A stretch of 64,000 nucleotides of DNA from HdN1 sp052035295 (GTDB lineage: Bacteria > Pseudomonadota > Gammaproteobacteria > Pseudomonadales > Ketobacteraceae), in assembly GCA_052035295.1 (NCBI GenBank), contig JBPOHS010000099.1, positions 22,294-86,293 on the forward strand, read 5' to 3'. Of this stretch, positions 42,812-52,716 are shown one piece after another. The notes beneath the pieces are model-generated. The model saw only the letters and a list, made by a program, of their open reading frames with translations. It made no database searches and had not been told where the DNA came from. Within the stretch, counting starts at the first letter, position 1, and every line of letters begins with the position of its first letter. The position numbers and the translations under genes were made by a program.

Positions 42812-45757
42812 TTACATGCTACATTGTCGCTCGCTGTAACACTTGTCCTTGCCACCAAACGGATACCATTGCGCTTCGCAATAGGTTCTTACTGCAGAAC
42901 ACCACGATCCGCTGTCATAACCCACCTCACGTGGCGACAAGCAGTTGGTATAGTTGGAATACGCACTCGCACCGTCATCCACCATGACTCCGGCGCAGAA
43001 ATTCCGCACGCCGGTCTGCCAGCCGCTGTCGTTGATGTATGTCGTTCCTGCTGCAGCAAAACAATTCCAGTAAGTGCGGTAATCCTCGAAGCGGCCACCG
43101 GTCGGGCCACCGGGATAAGAGACGCTGTCGCAATGCTGCTTCACATGCGTTTTCCAGATCCCGTCATCGTAGGGAACTTCGCGCTGTGACAGGCACAGGC
43201 GGTAGCCATTTCCGTTGACACCGTTGCTTTGGGCGCAGTAATTGCGAACGCCTGACTTCCAGTTGTCGTCATTGACATAGGTCGTGCCGGCTGCCTTGTA
43301 ACAGTTCCAGTAGGTGTTGTAATCCTCATAACGCCCACCCGTAGGGCCACCGGGGTAGGGAACGCTGTCGCAACGTTGTTTGACGTAGGCTTTCCAGACA
43401 TTGTCGTCATACGGTACTTCGCGTTCGGTCAGGCACTGGCGGTAGCCGGTGATATTGACGCCGTTGCTGTTCGCACAGTAAGTGCGAACGTTGCTCTGCC
43501 AGTTGTCATTGTTCGGAAAGCTCGCGCCTCGTTCGGTGTAACAGGCAAAGTAAGGGGCGTAGTTTTCGTATTTGCCGACACCACTGCCGCTGGCGTAATA
43601 CGAATTGTCGCAATGCGTGGTGATGGCTTGCGACAGCGAATTTTGTTCGTCTGTCGTGAGGCTGAAACCGGCACTCTCAATACAGTTGCGATACGCATTG
43701 GCTTGCGCGCCACGGACATTGGCGGGGTACTGCGTCGCACACGATTGATGCACATAGTTCCCCATTGCCGCGAGTTGATTGGGCGGAATCGTTGCGCCAA
43801 TCTTGTTGACGCAACCAATGAATTGCGAGGTCTGGTTCTGGATCGAATACACCTGCAGACAGCTGCTGTGGGCATAGTCGTAGGCTTTTTCGTCGATGCT
43901 GTCGATATCGCCCTGCAGCCACAGTGCGAAACTCAAGCCGTTCTGCGGTTTGATCGCGCCGTTTTCAGGATATTCATGCACAAGATAGCACTGGCGAAGG
44001 TCGCTGGCTTTCCAGCCGGTGCCATCACCCAGCGAAGCCTGAATGCCACCATTCACTACCGTTTCCAGACAGTAATCATCGACGATATTGGTCCAGCCCT
44101 TGTACTGATCCCAAGGCTCGGTCACAAAGGGCTTGAATTCATAACCCGGAATCTTGCGCTCGATCAGGCACTGTTTGTACTCGGGGTAATTCGTCAGCGA
44201 GCGGGGGGCAATGTCCACCAGACCCAGGCCACCTTGCTCGTTGTAACGCCCAACCACATCGCCCACGGTATCCACCGTGCTCAGTACATAAGTGATGCCG
44301 TTGATGATGTTGATAACGCTTGAGCCACTCGGTGTGGGCGGCAGGCTGCTCATGAGAATCAGCATCCATCCCAGTGCCTCTTCGGCTTCCACCGGGTCGC
44401 CCCAGCAATGACGCACGACCTGATCGTCATAATCCGCGTTTACAGTGATGCTCGACGGCTCAACGCCTCGCTCCTGAAAACAGGTGCGATAGGCCATATG
44501 GTTGTTGCCAATGCCGCCGGCCATCCAGTTGACGTTGCCATAGCAGTGCTCACGCACTTTACCTACCCAATAGCTGTTGAACGGATCATACGAGACGCCA
44601 CGATTGCTCAGGCACTGCACGTAGTTTTGCATCGCCGCGCCGCGCGCGTTCGCCGCCGTGGTGGTGCCTGTTGCCTGTTGCAGACAGCTGTCGATGGTGG
44701 CATTCAGGGCGCTGTTCGAGGAGGTCAGCCCTAGCACCTGCACCGGTTCGGCGGTTGGTGGCGTCGCGGTTTCGCAGGCATCGCCCTGGCCGTCGCCATC
44801 GCTGTCACGTTGCGACTGGTTGGCGACAGTGGGGCAGTTGTCGACCGCGTCGGTGATGGTGTCGCCATCACGGTCGGGGCCGTTGGGCGTGGCATCGCAA
44901 AGATTGCCGATACTGTCCCCATCGTTGTCAGCCTGATTGGGGTTCGAGATCCCCGGACAGTTGTCTGCATCGTCACTGATGCCGTCCAGGTCCTGGTCGG
45001 TCACCACCAACTCGTCGCAGGCATCACCAATGCGATTGCCGTTGCTGTCGAGTTGATCCGGATTGGCGATTTGCGGGCAGTTATCCTGCTGGTCGGCAAT
45101 GCCGTCGTAGTCGCTGTCGGTCAGCAGGTCGCAGCGATCGCCCTGGCCATCGCCATCGGTGTCGGCCTGGTCGCTGTTGCTGATGATCGGGCAATTGTCG
45201 ACATTGTCGTCGATACCGTCGTTATCGTTGTCGGTGTCACACACATCACCGAGACCATCGTCATCGCGGTCGGCCTGGTTGGCATTGGCCTGCAGCGGGC
45301 AATTGTCGGTTGCGTCCTCGATGCCGTCCCCGTCATTGTCGGTAATCGGTGGATCGGTCGGGTCCGTGGGATCTGTCGGATCGGTATTTGTGCCGCAGTT
45401 CAGCGAGAAGCTGGCCTGACGGATCTGCAAGCCCTGATCGGGCCATTCAAAGGCAATGCGAACTTCCATGCCTTCGATGCCTTCCTGGTGACAGGTGAGC
45501 AGCACCGAGCCGCCATAGAGGGTCGAGCCTGCACCGCAAATGCCGCCACTGATCGAGGGGGCGTCTCCGTTAAGGGTGTAACACACCGAATAGCCATCCA
45601 GCGCGCTCAGTTTTACCGTGCCCGTGTTGGTTGTGAAGGCGTGGCCGGCTTTTGGATTGACAAAAATCGCGTCATTGGTGGGCGCTTCGGTCTTGCAACC
45701 CAGCAAGGCCATCGCCAGGGCAGCGCTGGCAAGTCCTTTTGGTATGTCGTACTTCAT
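42812..45757 (-). CDS. Large surface lipoprotein with thrombospondin type 3 calcium repeats and Cys-rich repeats
   Basis: 981 residues. The N-terminus is a lipoprotein signal (lipobox ALLGC, Cys at about 21). A small domain (~25-125) is followed by a DPTDPTDPTDPP linker, then five TSP3-like calcium repeats (~140-330) of the DxDxDGxxDxxDNCP kind. The C-terminal ~640 residues are rich in regularly spaced Cys and Trp, ending in 80-residue repeats (YPGGPTGGRYEDYNTYWNCY, NYCAQSNGV and QREVPYDD motifs). The repeats probably form disulfide-stabilised folds. A ribosome site (AGGGGA) lies upstream. It is divergent from the histidine kinase gene. Likely an outer-membrane, outward-facing protein; its role, perhaps adhesion or matrix binding, is inference. 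Confidence 0.75.
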   Translation of the reverse strand: MKYDIPKGLASAALAMALLGCKTEAPTNDAIFVNPKAGHAFTTNTGTVKLSALDGYSVCYTLNGDAPSISGGICGAGSTLYGGSVLLTCHQEGIEGMEVRIAFEWPDQGLQIRQASFSLNCGTNTDPTDPTDPTDPPITDNDGDGIEDATDNCPLQANANQADRDDDGLGDVCDTDNDNDGIDDNVDNCPIISNSDQADTDGDGQGDRCDLLTDSDYDGIADQQDNCPQIANPDQLDSNGNRIGDACDELVVTDQDLDGISDDADNCPGISNPNQADNDGDSIGNLCDATPNGPDRDGDTITDAVDNCPTVANQSQRDSDGDGQGDACETATPPTAEPVQVLGLTSSNSALNATIDSCLQQATGTTTAANARGAAMQNYVQCLSNRGVSYDPFNSYWVGKVREHCYGNVNWMAGGIGNNHMAYRTCFQERGVEPSSITVNADYDDQVVRHCWGDPVEAEEALGWMLILMSSLPPTPSGSSVINIINGITYVLSTVDTVGDVVGRYNEQGGLGLVDIAPRSLTNYPEYKQCLIERKIPGYEFKPFVTEPWDQYKGWTNIVDDYCLETVVNGGIQASLGDGTGWKASDLRQCYLVHEYPENGAIKPQNGLSFALWLQGDIDSIDEKAYDYAHSSCLQVYSIQNQTSQFIGCVNKIGATIPPNQLAAMGNYVHQSCATQYPANVRGAQANAYRNCIESAGFSLTTDEQNSLSQAITTHCDNSYYASGSGVGKYENYAPYFACYTERGASFPNNDNWQSNVRTYCANSNGVNITGYRQCLTEREVPYDDNVWKAYVKQRCDSVPYPGGPTGGRYEDYNTYWNCYKAAGTTYVNDDNWKSGVRNYCAQSNGVNGNGYRLCLSQREVPYDDGIWKTHVKQHCDSVSYPGGPTGGRFEDYRTYWNCFAAAGTTYINDSGWQTGVRNFCAGVMVDDGASAYSNYTNCLSPREVGYDSGSWCSAVRTYCEAQWYPFGGKDKCYSERQCSM
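44772..45348 (-). repeat. Five TSP3-type calcium-binding coding repeats
   Basis: Five acidic units, each with a DNCP signature and DGxGD/DGxxD loops, span residues ~137-330 of the lipoprotein. Units are about 35-40 residues, and their codons have diverged, so they are old. They predict calcium-dependent rigidity of the stalk. Confidence 0.75.
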
Positions 45758-46151
45758 TGGTTTCCCCTGTGACTTCTTTTTATCTTCAGCGGCGGATTGT
45801 AAGCGGATAGCCCGCTTTGGTCGTTGTACGAAGGGAGGATTGTCGGCCGTCCGTGATTGTGCTATGGCCGTACAGGTGGCGCCGGGCGGGGCTGGGTCCG
45901 CCAGATGCCGACACTATTGTCCAAAAGCACTAACCAGTTGAATTCTTTAGAGGTTGCCATGACACGCAGATCAATATGGAGCAATGCGTGACCGGATTCG
46001 TGCATAATGACTTGTTAAGTTGCTGATGATGACTCGTTAAGCTGCTGATAACGTTGCAGGATTTTTGCTTCGTAAATTCTCGCGAAAGGGCGGCAGAGAG
46101 CGACTACGCTTTTACATTGGGTTCCAGGGAAATCAGTGTTGAGGCGCTGTC
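45758..46151. other. Divergent intergenic region
   Basis: Almost 400 bases between the oppositely transcribed lipoprotein and histidine kinase genes. It must contain both promoters. A frame at 46015-46263 on the minus strand is rejected because it runs into the kinase start. No operator-like repeat was identified. Confidence 0.4.
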
Positions 46152-49025
46152 GTGCAATCAGGTGTGGCATTTTCAAACGTAATGGTAAAACCCGCAGTGC
46201 TGACGGGGGGCGCAATGTTCTGCGCCAGTTTCGTGCTGGCATTGATGGGGCTTGGCTTGGCAATGGGACTGGATGTGCCCACTTATCTGTGGCTCGCGAA
46301 CACCATCGCCTTTGGCATGCTGGTGCGCAGAGCGCATGCTGACTGGGGAATGCTACTGGCCGGTTTCATGGGGGGCGAGCTTCTTGCCTACCTGCTGGTC
46401 GAAAAACTTTGGCTAGCCGCCCTGGGGTACACGTTGGGGGATGCCGCCGGCGTCCTCTTGGGAGCATGGTTGGCACGTAAATTCGTGCCACAAGTACCGC
46501 AGACACCTAATCCCACCCAGATTCTTCTAATCTTCGCCGCCTGTTTATTGGTGGCCGCGCCGGTGTCAGCCGTGATTTATGGCCTGGTGAAGGCGCAAGT
46601 TTATGTGCTGCCCCTGAAAGCGGCGATCATGGATCGTTGGGTGTGTCTGGCGGTGGGGGCCTTTCTGTTCACCCTGCTGGCGGTCACTTTTGATCGCAGT
46701 GACCTCGATCGCTGGTCGAACAAACGTCACTTGCTCGTGTTGCTATCTTCGTTCCTGTTGATGTCGACCTTTACCGTTACCCTGTTTCAATTCGCGGTGA
46801 CCCCCTTCGTGTTTTTGAGCCTGCCGCTGACCGTGCTCGCTATCGCGTTGGGAGCCAAGGATGCGGCTATCGTGGCGGTGGGTACGCTGACCGTTTGGGG
46901 AGCAGGCCAGGTGTTCGGGTGGTGGTCTCCGCCACCTATTTTGTCCGTTGTAAGAGAGTTCAAGCAGGCGTGGATTGCCGGCGCGTTTGCCTGCTTCTAC
47001 CCGTTTTTCATCGGGACGATTGCCGACAAATTACGAGTCAAGGAAAAACGCCTGGCCGAAGCGCTACAGAAAATTTCCACGCATGAACGTCAACTCAAAC
47101 AGTTTATCGACAACGCACCCTTTGGTGTTGCGCGTGTGTCCTCAAAAGGGCAGCTCGATGATGCAAACCAGGCGCTGTGCAAGTTGATTGGGAAACCTAA
47201 AGACCTGCTGGACACAATTTCCGAGCGGGAGTTGCTGGCGGCAGGAAAACGTGTGGCGTCACCGATCCCGCAGGATGCTGACAGTGATGTTACGGCAGAC
47301 ATCCGTACGTTTGTGTCGGCTCAGGGCGAAGAATTTACCGTGCGTGTCAGTACCTTGTACCCCACCGCAGAGGATCTTTCGGATTCACACTGGTTGCTGG
47401 TCGAAAATATCAGCGGAGACATGAAATACCAGCAGCAACTCGAGGCCGCAAAACTGCGGGCAGAAAATGAGACCCGGGCGAAAACCAATTTCGTCGCCAA
47501 TATCAGCCACGAAATCCGCACTCCCATGACCGCAGTGCTGGGCGTGACGCAATTGTTGGCGAAGTCTGGTTTGAATGCGACCCAGCAACAATATGTCGAC
47601 ATGATACAAAGCGCCGGGCAAAACCTGATGCGCTTGCTCAATGACGTACTGGATTTTTCCAAGATCGAAGCCGGGCGCATGGATTTGCTGAGCGAGCCGT
47701 TTTCGCTGACAGAACTGCTGCAGAATCTGCGCAATTTCCTGAGCATAGAGGCACAAAAGAAAGGATTGCAGTGGAGTGTCGACGCGCCGCCGGAATTGCC
47801 CGCGTCCTGTCTGGGTGATGAAACCCGGCTGCAGCAGCTACTGATCAACCTGGTCAGTAACGCCGTGAAATTCACTGAAAAAGGTGCCGTGACCCTGTCA
47901 CTTGCCTGCGTTGTGAAAGAGGGCCGGGAAGCAAACCTGCAGTTCCGGGTGACGGATACCGGCATCGGCATCAGTCCGTCGCAGCAGGAGAGAATATTCG
48001 AAGCGTTCAACCAGGCCGATTCCACCATTACCCGGCGTTTTGGCGGCACCGGGTTGGGCCTTGCCATCTGCCGCAATATTGCCGGGCTGATGAACGGGGC
48101 TCTCACCCTGAACAGTGCGCCCAACGAGGGCAGCACTTTCACCTTCACGCTGGTGTTGCCCGTTCACACCGTTGCACAACGGCCGTTGTTGATCGACAGC
48201 CAGCCATCGCCAGGAAAATCCAAAACGGCCAGACTGCGCGGCATCCGCTTGTTGATTGCCGAAGACGATGACGCCATTCGCACCGTGGTGAATACGATAT
48301 TCCATCACGAGGGTGCCGACGTCGTCATCGTGGAATCCGGTGCCAAGGTGCTGGAAACCCTGGCACAATCGTCCGCTGCGTTTGATGCGATCCTGATGGA
48401 TGTGCAGATGCCCGGCATGGATGGTTGCGAAACCACACGACGCCTCCAGGAAGCATTCAAGCTCGATACGCCCGTGATCGCGCTGACAGCGGGGCTGATG
48501 GAGGATGAAATTTCCCGTTGTCGTGAAGCCGGTATGTGCGGGTACATCGCCAAGCCACTGGACATCGAAACGGCGGTCGACACTCTCTTGAAAACGGTTC
48601 GTGGCGGTAAGCCAGCCACTTTCACGACACCCGCGATCGAAACGATTGCCAAGGCTGGGGGCGAGGCGATGTTCAATATCCAGTATCTGCTCGACACCAT
48701 CGGCGAAGCCCCAGAAGAGCTGGAAAACATCGAGGCCATGATACGCCGCCTGGTGTTGGCGTTACCGCAATCGCTCGAGCAGGCGCACATGGCCATTCTC
48801 GAACAGCAGTTTGATCTGGCCGCGTCGATCTTTCACAAATTGCGTGGCAGTGTCAGTACTTTGGGCGCGCGCAGCCTGATCGAATTGTCCCGCCGTATCG
48901 AAAAAACACTGCTGAATCGCGATGCTGCGGCGATTCCGCCGCTGCTGACCGAGGTGGATCAGGCCGTGGCGGCCTTGATCACACAGGCACGTCAATGGCT
49001 CAAAGGTCGTCAAGCGGCGGCCTGA
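46152..49025 (+). CDS. MASE1-type hybrid sensor histidine kinase with receiver and HPt domains
   Basis: 957 residues from GTG 46152 (GAGG 7 bases upstream); ATG 46182 is an alternative. The N-terminal ~295 residues contain about eight membrane helices resembling a MASE1 sensor domain. A PAS domain follows (~310-430), then HisKA with phospho-acceptor His453 in NISHEIRTPM. The HATPase_c domain has the LINLVSNAVKFTEKGAV, DTGIGIS and GTGLGLAI boxes. A receiver domain carries Asp750 in ILMDVQMPGMDG, and a C-terminal HPt domain carries His895 in IFHKLRGS. All phosphorelay residues are present, so it should be a complete internal relay passing phosphate to an unlinked regulator. No response-regulator gene is adjacent. 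Confidence 0.88.
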   Translation: MQSGVAFSNVMVKPAVLTGGAMFCASFVLALMGLGLAMGLDVPTYLWLANTIAFGMLVRRAHADWGMLLAGFMGGELLAYLLVEKLWLAALGYTLGDAAGVLLGAWLARKFVPQVPQTPNPTQILLIFAACLLVAAPVSAVIYGLVKAQVYVLPLKAAIMDRWVCLAVGAFLFTLLAVTFDRSDLDRWSNKRHLLVLLSSFLLMSTFTVTLFQFAVTPFVFLSLPLTVLAIALGAKDAAIVAVGTLTVWGAGQVFGWWSPPPILSVVREFKQAWIAGAFACFYPFFIGTIADKLRVKEKRLAEALQKISTHERQLKQFIDNAPFGVARVSSKGQLDDANQALCKLIGKPKDLLDTISERELLAAGKRVASPIPQDADSDVTADIRTFVSAQGEEFTVRVSTLYPTAEDLSDSHWLLVENISGDMKYQQQLEAAKLRAENETRAKTNFVANISHEIRTPMTAVLGVTQLLAKSGLNATQQQYVDMIQSAGQNLMRLLNDVLDFSKIEAGRMDLLSEPFSLTELLQNLRNFLSIEAQKKGLQWSVDAPPELPASCLGDETRLQQLLINLVSNAVKFTEKGAVTLSLACVVKEGREANLQFRVTDTGIGISPSQQERIFEAFNQADSTITRRFGGTGLGLAICRNIAGLMNGALTLNSAPNEGSTFTFTLVLPVHTVAQRPLLIDSQPSPGKSKTARLRGIRLLIAEDDDAIRTVVNTIFHHEGADVVIVESGAKVLETLAQSSAAFDAILMDVQMPGMDGCETTRRLQEAFKLDTPVIALTAGLMEDEISRCREAGMCGYIAKPLDIETAVDTLLKTVRGGKPATFTTPAIETIAKAGGEAMFNIQYLLDTIGEAPEELENIEAMIRRLVLALPQSLEQAHMAILEQQFDLAASIFHKLRGSVSTLGARSLIELSRRIEKTLLNRDAAAIPPLLTEVDQAVAALITQARQWLKGRQAAA

Positions 49026-49163
49026 GTGTCGTCGCCTATGATTCCTGCCTTATGGCTGATAGCCATCTTTTGTAGGAGAAATGTTGCCACTCTGGATCAT
49101 TAATTGATCGCTTTCGGCCCGCCTTGTACAATCGTTCCATAAAAATAACGACAAGAACGATTT

Positions 49164-50396
49164 ATGCCATCCTCCTCCCTGCAATCTGCTCCGTCATTGA
49201 CGTGGGACTGTCTGCCAATGTTGAAGCTGGCGGCGTTGTTGCTGATGTCTCTCAGCCTGAGCGCCTGCCCGGCACCCGATGTCAACAGCGACTGGATGGC
49301 CCCTTATCAGGACCGTACCCTCGGCGAACTGACGTGGGTGCAAAGTCACGATGCCGGCATGCACAAGGCCATTCCGAGTGAGCTGATGGCCTGCAAGGGG
49401 GGCGCTTTCTACAACATCGCACTCACCCAGAAATACGACATTCTTGGCCAGCTCAAAGCGGGAGTGCGGAAATTTGATATCCGGCCCGTACTCCATGCCG
49501 GCCGCCTCTACACCGCTCATGGCACCCGGGAAAGCATCGATGCGCTCGGCTTGCAGTTGAATGCCGGCTGTCGCGGGCAGGAAATCGATGCCTTGTTCAA
49601 GCAAGTGCATGATTTTCTGCTGGATCACCCCACCGAAGTCGTCATGCTCGAAGTGTCCCATATTGGTTACATGACCGGCATGTTTTCCGCTGCCACGGCC
49701 GCTGAAGTCGCCGAAGGCGTCAAGCAAAGCGCTGAAGCCCACCTCGGCGATATGTTGTTCCGGCCCTCGGGCTTTCCTGTGGCGGCACTGCAGCAGGATG
49801 CCTGGAACATGAAACTTGGTGACTTTGTGGCTGCCAATCAGCGCGTCATCCTGACCATGGAATGCGAATTCGTGGAAGCCCGGCGCGGTGCCATCGGTTG
49901 TCTATCTGCCCAGAACGACGAGCCCTTTGCGGTGACGGTGGGAGAGTTAGTGGGGTCCTGGCTGAACACGCCGTTTCCGGAGCAGGTGATTGTGCGTGCT
50001 GAAGAGGCCTATCGCGACTGGTTCGACAGTGGCGACACGATCGGGTACGAAATGAGCTGGACGGCCACCCAGGATCAGAATTGCGTGGCGGCTTCGATCG
50101 TTTACAAGCTGCTTAATCGGCCGCCGTCCCGTCTGCCGACTGCCCTCAAGGATGTCCTCGCGTCGGCAGGCATTGCCACCGAAGGCTATGACCATTGCCG
50201 TTCCATTCAATCCATGTCCAGCCCTTTGCATGTCGATTTTGCTGCACGAATCGAAGACTTCAAACAGCGCGGGCTCTTCTGTGCGCAGCGTAAGCCTCGC
50301 GTTATTTCGATGGATTTCGTCGATGGCAATCTGGCGACGCCGGTCGTGCAGCTGAATGATGCTGCTCGATATCCGGACACGGGAGTCTGTGACTGA
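49164..50396 (+). CDS. Lipoprotein with phosphatidylinositol-specific phospholipase C-like fold
   Basis: 410 residues from ATG 49164. The N-terminus has a membrane segment (LKLAALLLMSLSLSAC) with lipobox LSAC, so it is probably an anchored lipoprotein. The fold looks like PLC-X/GDPD-type TIM barrels: an early catalytic-type His (WVQSHDAGM, residue ~63) and a second in LYTAHGTRES, after KFDIRPVLHAGR. VVMLEVSHIG provides acidic residues. PI-PLC hydrolyses glycerophospholipid head groups by a two-His mechanism (family knowledge). The actual substrate here is unknown. It stands alone, with 138 bases to the kinase and 118 to the hydrolase. Confidence 0.7.
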   Translation: MPSSSLQSAPSLTWDCLPMLKLAALLLMSLSLSACPAPDVNSDWMAPYQDRTLGELTWVQSHDAGMHKAIPSELMACKGGAFYNIALTQKYDILGQLKAGVRKFDIRPVLHAGRLYTAHGTRESIDALGLQLNAGCRGQEIDALFKQVHDFLLDHPTEVVMLEVSHIGYMTGMFSAATAAEVAEGVKQSAEAHLGDMLFRPSGFPVAALQQDAWNMKLGDFVAANQRVILTMECEFVEARRGAIGCLSAQNDEPFAVTVGELVGSWLNTPFPEQVIVRAEEAYRDWFDSGDTIGYEMSWTATQDQNCVAASIVYKLLNRPPSRLPTALKDVLASAGIATEGYDHCRSIQSMSSPLHVDFAARIEDFKQRGLFCAQRKPRVISMDFVDGNLATPVVQLNDAARYPDTGVCD

Positions 50397-50514
50397 TACC
50401 AGGGCGCCCGTGTATTACTGACGGCCTGTTGTCTCTGTGCCGGGGGCGTGCGACCATGCGTGTCGGGATTTCGCGAAACCGGTGCCATCAACGCGCGAAC
50501 ATGGAGCAGTGATC

Positions 50515-51357
50515 ATGCCTTTTCTTTCCCTTTCCACCGGCCCTGTTTTTTATCACGAGCAGGGTGAAGGGCGACCTGTCATTCTGTTGCACGCCAATCC
50601 GGGCGATCGACGCGATTTCAATGGTATTGTGCCTGCGCTTTCCGGCCACTATCGTGTTATCTCGCTGGACTGGCCTGTTTATGGCGATTCGCCTGCGCCA
50701 GCCAACCCGAGGCAAAGTAGCGCCATGTTTTTTGCGCGGGTGCTGAACGAATTCGTACGTGCGTTGGCGTTGCCACCGGCACTGATCATCGGTAATTCCG
50801 TTGGTGGGTATGCCGCTGCAAGGCTGGCGCTGGAACGCCCGGAGTACGTGGCGGGACTGGTACTGGTATCGCCGGGGGGCTTCACTCGTCCCTCCCTGTT
50901 TTCCCGTCTGTTTTGTGCCATGCAGGGGAGTCCGCTGGCCATTCCGCCCGATATTTTTGCACGCATTTATCTTCACCATCACGACGGTGAGGCCGCCAAC
51001 GTGTTGGCGCGAGCGGGCGCCGGGCAAAAGACTGGCGACGCGCGACAAGTGAATCGTGCGGTGTGGCGCAGCTTTTCCCACCCGGAACACGACCTGGGTA
51101 CGATCGCCTCGTCCATCCGCCAACCCACCCTGTTGATCTTTGGTCACCATGATCCGGTGATTTCGGCGCGCAAGGATGGACGGCGTGCCCAGGCAGCCAT
51201 GCCGGACGCAGAATTCTGCGTGATGGACACCGGGCATCTAGCCTTCGCCGAGCAACCGCAAGCCTTCATTTCTGAAGTGTTGCCCTTCATGGCACGCGTT
51301 TTCGCCGGTGTGGCACCCGCGGCTGATTCCCCGCGTGAACAAGCGCGGGTGTCATGA
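50515..51357 (+). CDS. Alpha/beta hydrolase
   Basis: About 280 residues from ATG 50515; GGAG lies ~8 bases upstream, and the longer frame from 50437 has no such site. The fold signatures are the oxyanion HANPGD, the nucleophile elbow GNSVGGY (Ser), acid Asp in FGHHDPVIS and catalytic His in DTGHLAFAEQP. The triad is complete. The substrate cannot be told; sequence style resembles esterase/lactonase and meta-cleavage hydrolases. It overlaps the next gene by four bases (ATGA), which suggests a shared operon with the iron-sulfur protein. Confidence 0.85.
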   Translation: MPFLSLSTGPVFYHEQGEGRPVILLHANPGDRRDFNGIVPALSGHYRVISLDWPVYGDSPAPANPRQSSAMFFARVLNEFVRALALPPALIIGNSVGGYAAARLALERPEYVAGLVLVSPGGFTRPSLFSRLFCAMQGSPLAIPPDIFARIYLHHHDGEAANVLARAGAGQKTGDARQVNRAVWRSFSHPEHDLGTIASSIRQPTLLIFGHHDPVISARKDGRRAQAAMPDAEFCVMDTGHLAFAEQPQAFISEVLPFMARVFAGVAPAADSPREQARVS

Positions 51358-52091
51358 GGCAGCCCCCTTTGCCCGGGCGATCCCCGCTAACGGCACATCA
51401 CTTGCCGATTGACGGATTGACCGCGGCCGGGCTTAACCTGGTGGCGGTGTTGCCGCTTTCGACGTTGCCCGAGGAAATGCGTCAGCGCTTGGTCGCGGCG
51501 GGACATGACCTCGGGCGTTACCGTCAGGTGCTGTTGTTCGGGCACGGTGGCACCGCGCTTTGGCGCAGGCTTTCCCCGCAGGCGCTGACCACTGAACATC
51601 CGGTGGATGACTACACGGTGGTTACGGTTCGGCAGGTGCTCGACGCGGCGCTACCCCTGGCGCGTTATGAGATCCTCTATCCGGGCAGCACGTCGATTGA
51701 CTTGCAGTCGTTAGGTATTCTGGCTGGCTGGCATTATCGTTCACCGTTCTGGGTGGGCATCAATGCGCGTTATGGCAGTTGGTTCGCTTATCGCGCACTG
51801 GTGCTGGCGGACAGCGAGTTTCCATTGACCGAGCCGTGGCTAGAGAGGTCGCCTTGCGATAGTTGTGAAGATAAAGTCTGCATCGCGGCTTGTCCGGCGG
51901 GGGCCTTGTCTTCAGGAACGCTGGATTTGCCGCGGTGTATTGCCTGGCGACGTCAATCCGGCTCGCCTTGCCGCCATCAATGCCTGGCGCGCAACGCTTG
52001 CCCTGCAGGCGCCGAACACCGTTATGATAGTGAACAGATGAGACACCACTATGCGGCTTCGCTGAAATTCATCGAAGCCCTGCCAGACTGA
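51354..52091 (+). CDS. QueG-like 4Fe-4S protein
   Basis: 245 residues. The N-terminal ~150 residues resemble the region before the ferredoxin part of epoxyqueuosine reductase-like proteins. The C-terminus has a cluster motif CDSCEDKVCIAACPAGA (residues ~168-184) and more cysteines (CRHQCLARNACP). It is shorter than QueG (~370 residues) and lacks its HEAT-like tail, so it is unlikely to be the tRNA enzyme. It is translationally coupled to the hydrolase and 22 bases before tag. The function is unknown. Confidence 0.65.
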   Translation: MRQPPLPGRSPLTAHHLPIDGLTAAGLNLVAVLPLSTLPEEMRQRLVAAGHDLGRYRQVLLFGHGGTALWRRLSPQALTTEHPVDDYTVVTVRQVLDAALPLARYEILYPGSTSIDLQSLGILAGWHYRSPFWVGINARYGSWFAYRALVLADSEFPLTEPWLERSPCDSCEDKVCIAACPAGALSSGTLDLPRCIAWRRQSGSPCRHQCLARNACPAGAEHRYDSEQMRHHYAASLKFIEALPD

Positions 52092-52113
52092 CAAAAGCAA
52101 AAGGTAATTTCCT

Positions 52114-52689
52114 GTGGCAAAAACCACGCCGAAACGCTGTGACTGGGTCGCCGACAAGGCGCAGTTCTATCTCGATTATCATGATCAGGAATGGGGGGTT
52201 CCTGTTCATGATGATCGCAAGCATTTTGAGATGCTGATTCTCGAAGGCGCACAAGCAGGCTTGAGCTGGGAAACCGTGCTGAAAAAGCGTGAGGCCTATC
52301 GCGAGGCTTTCCACCGTTTCGATCCGAAGAAAGTCGCGGCGATGACCGACGAGCAACTGGAAGCCTGCTTGCTGAACCCGGGCATCATCCGTAATCGCCT
52401 GAAAGTATTTGCTACCCGCAAGAATGCCCAGGCGTTCCTGCGCATCCAGAAAGAATTCGGCAGCTTTGATGCCTACATTTGGGGCTTCGTGAACCATCAA
52501 CCCTTGGTCAATCGTTGGTGCTCCCTTAAAGAGGTGCCTGCCACCTCCGCTGAGAGCGATGCCCTCTCCAAAGATCTCAAAAAACGCGGAATGACCTTTG
52601 TCGGGTCCACCATCATCTATGCTCATATGCAGGCCATCGGCATGGTGAATGATCATTTGTTGAGCTGTTTTCGCCATGCCGAGGTATAA
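52114..52689 (+). CDS. tag: DNA-3-methyladenine glycosylase I
   Basis: 191 residues, the typical length. Tag excises 3-methyladenine from DNA in base-excision repair. Visible features are the N-terminal zinc-binding Cys (RCDWV), YHDQEWGVPVHDDRKHFEML, a Glu in LEGAQAGLSW, and NRLKVFATRKNAQAF, with the C-terminal zinc His/Cys in MVNDHLLSCFRH. GTG 52114 is preceded by AAAGG 9 bases upstream. It could be translated from the same transcript as the two genes before it. Confidence 0.92.
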   Translation: MAKTTPKRCDWVADKAQFYLDYHDQEWGVPVHDDRKHFEMLILEGAQAGLSWETVLKKREAYREAFHRFDPKKVAAMTDEQLEACLLNPGIIRNRLKVFATRKNAQAFLRIQKEFGSFDAYIWGFVNHQPLVNRWCSLKEVPATSAESDALSKDLKKRGMTFVGSTIIYAHMQAIGMVNDHLLSCFRHAEV

Positions 52690-52716
52690 GCAGTACAACA
52701 AGACCCTACTCGATCA

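Noticed and set aside
43376..45772. Long plus-strand frames (315 and 320 codons) opposite the lipoprotein gene
   Set aside because: They are antisense shadows of the repeat-rich TSP3/Cys coding region. The true gene on the minus strand has a signal peptide, motifs, ribosome site and terminator.
50488..51237. 249-codon minus-strand frame
   Set aside because: Antisense of the alpha/beta hydrolase gene, which has a complete catalytic triad.
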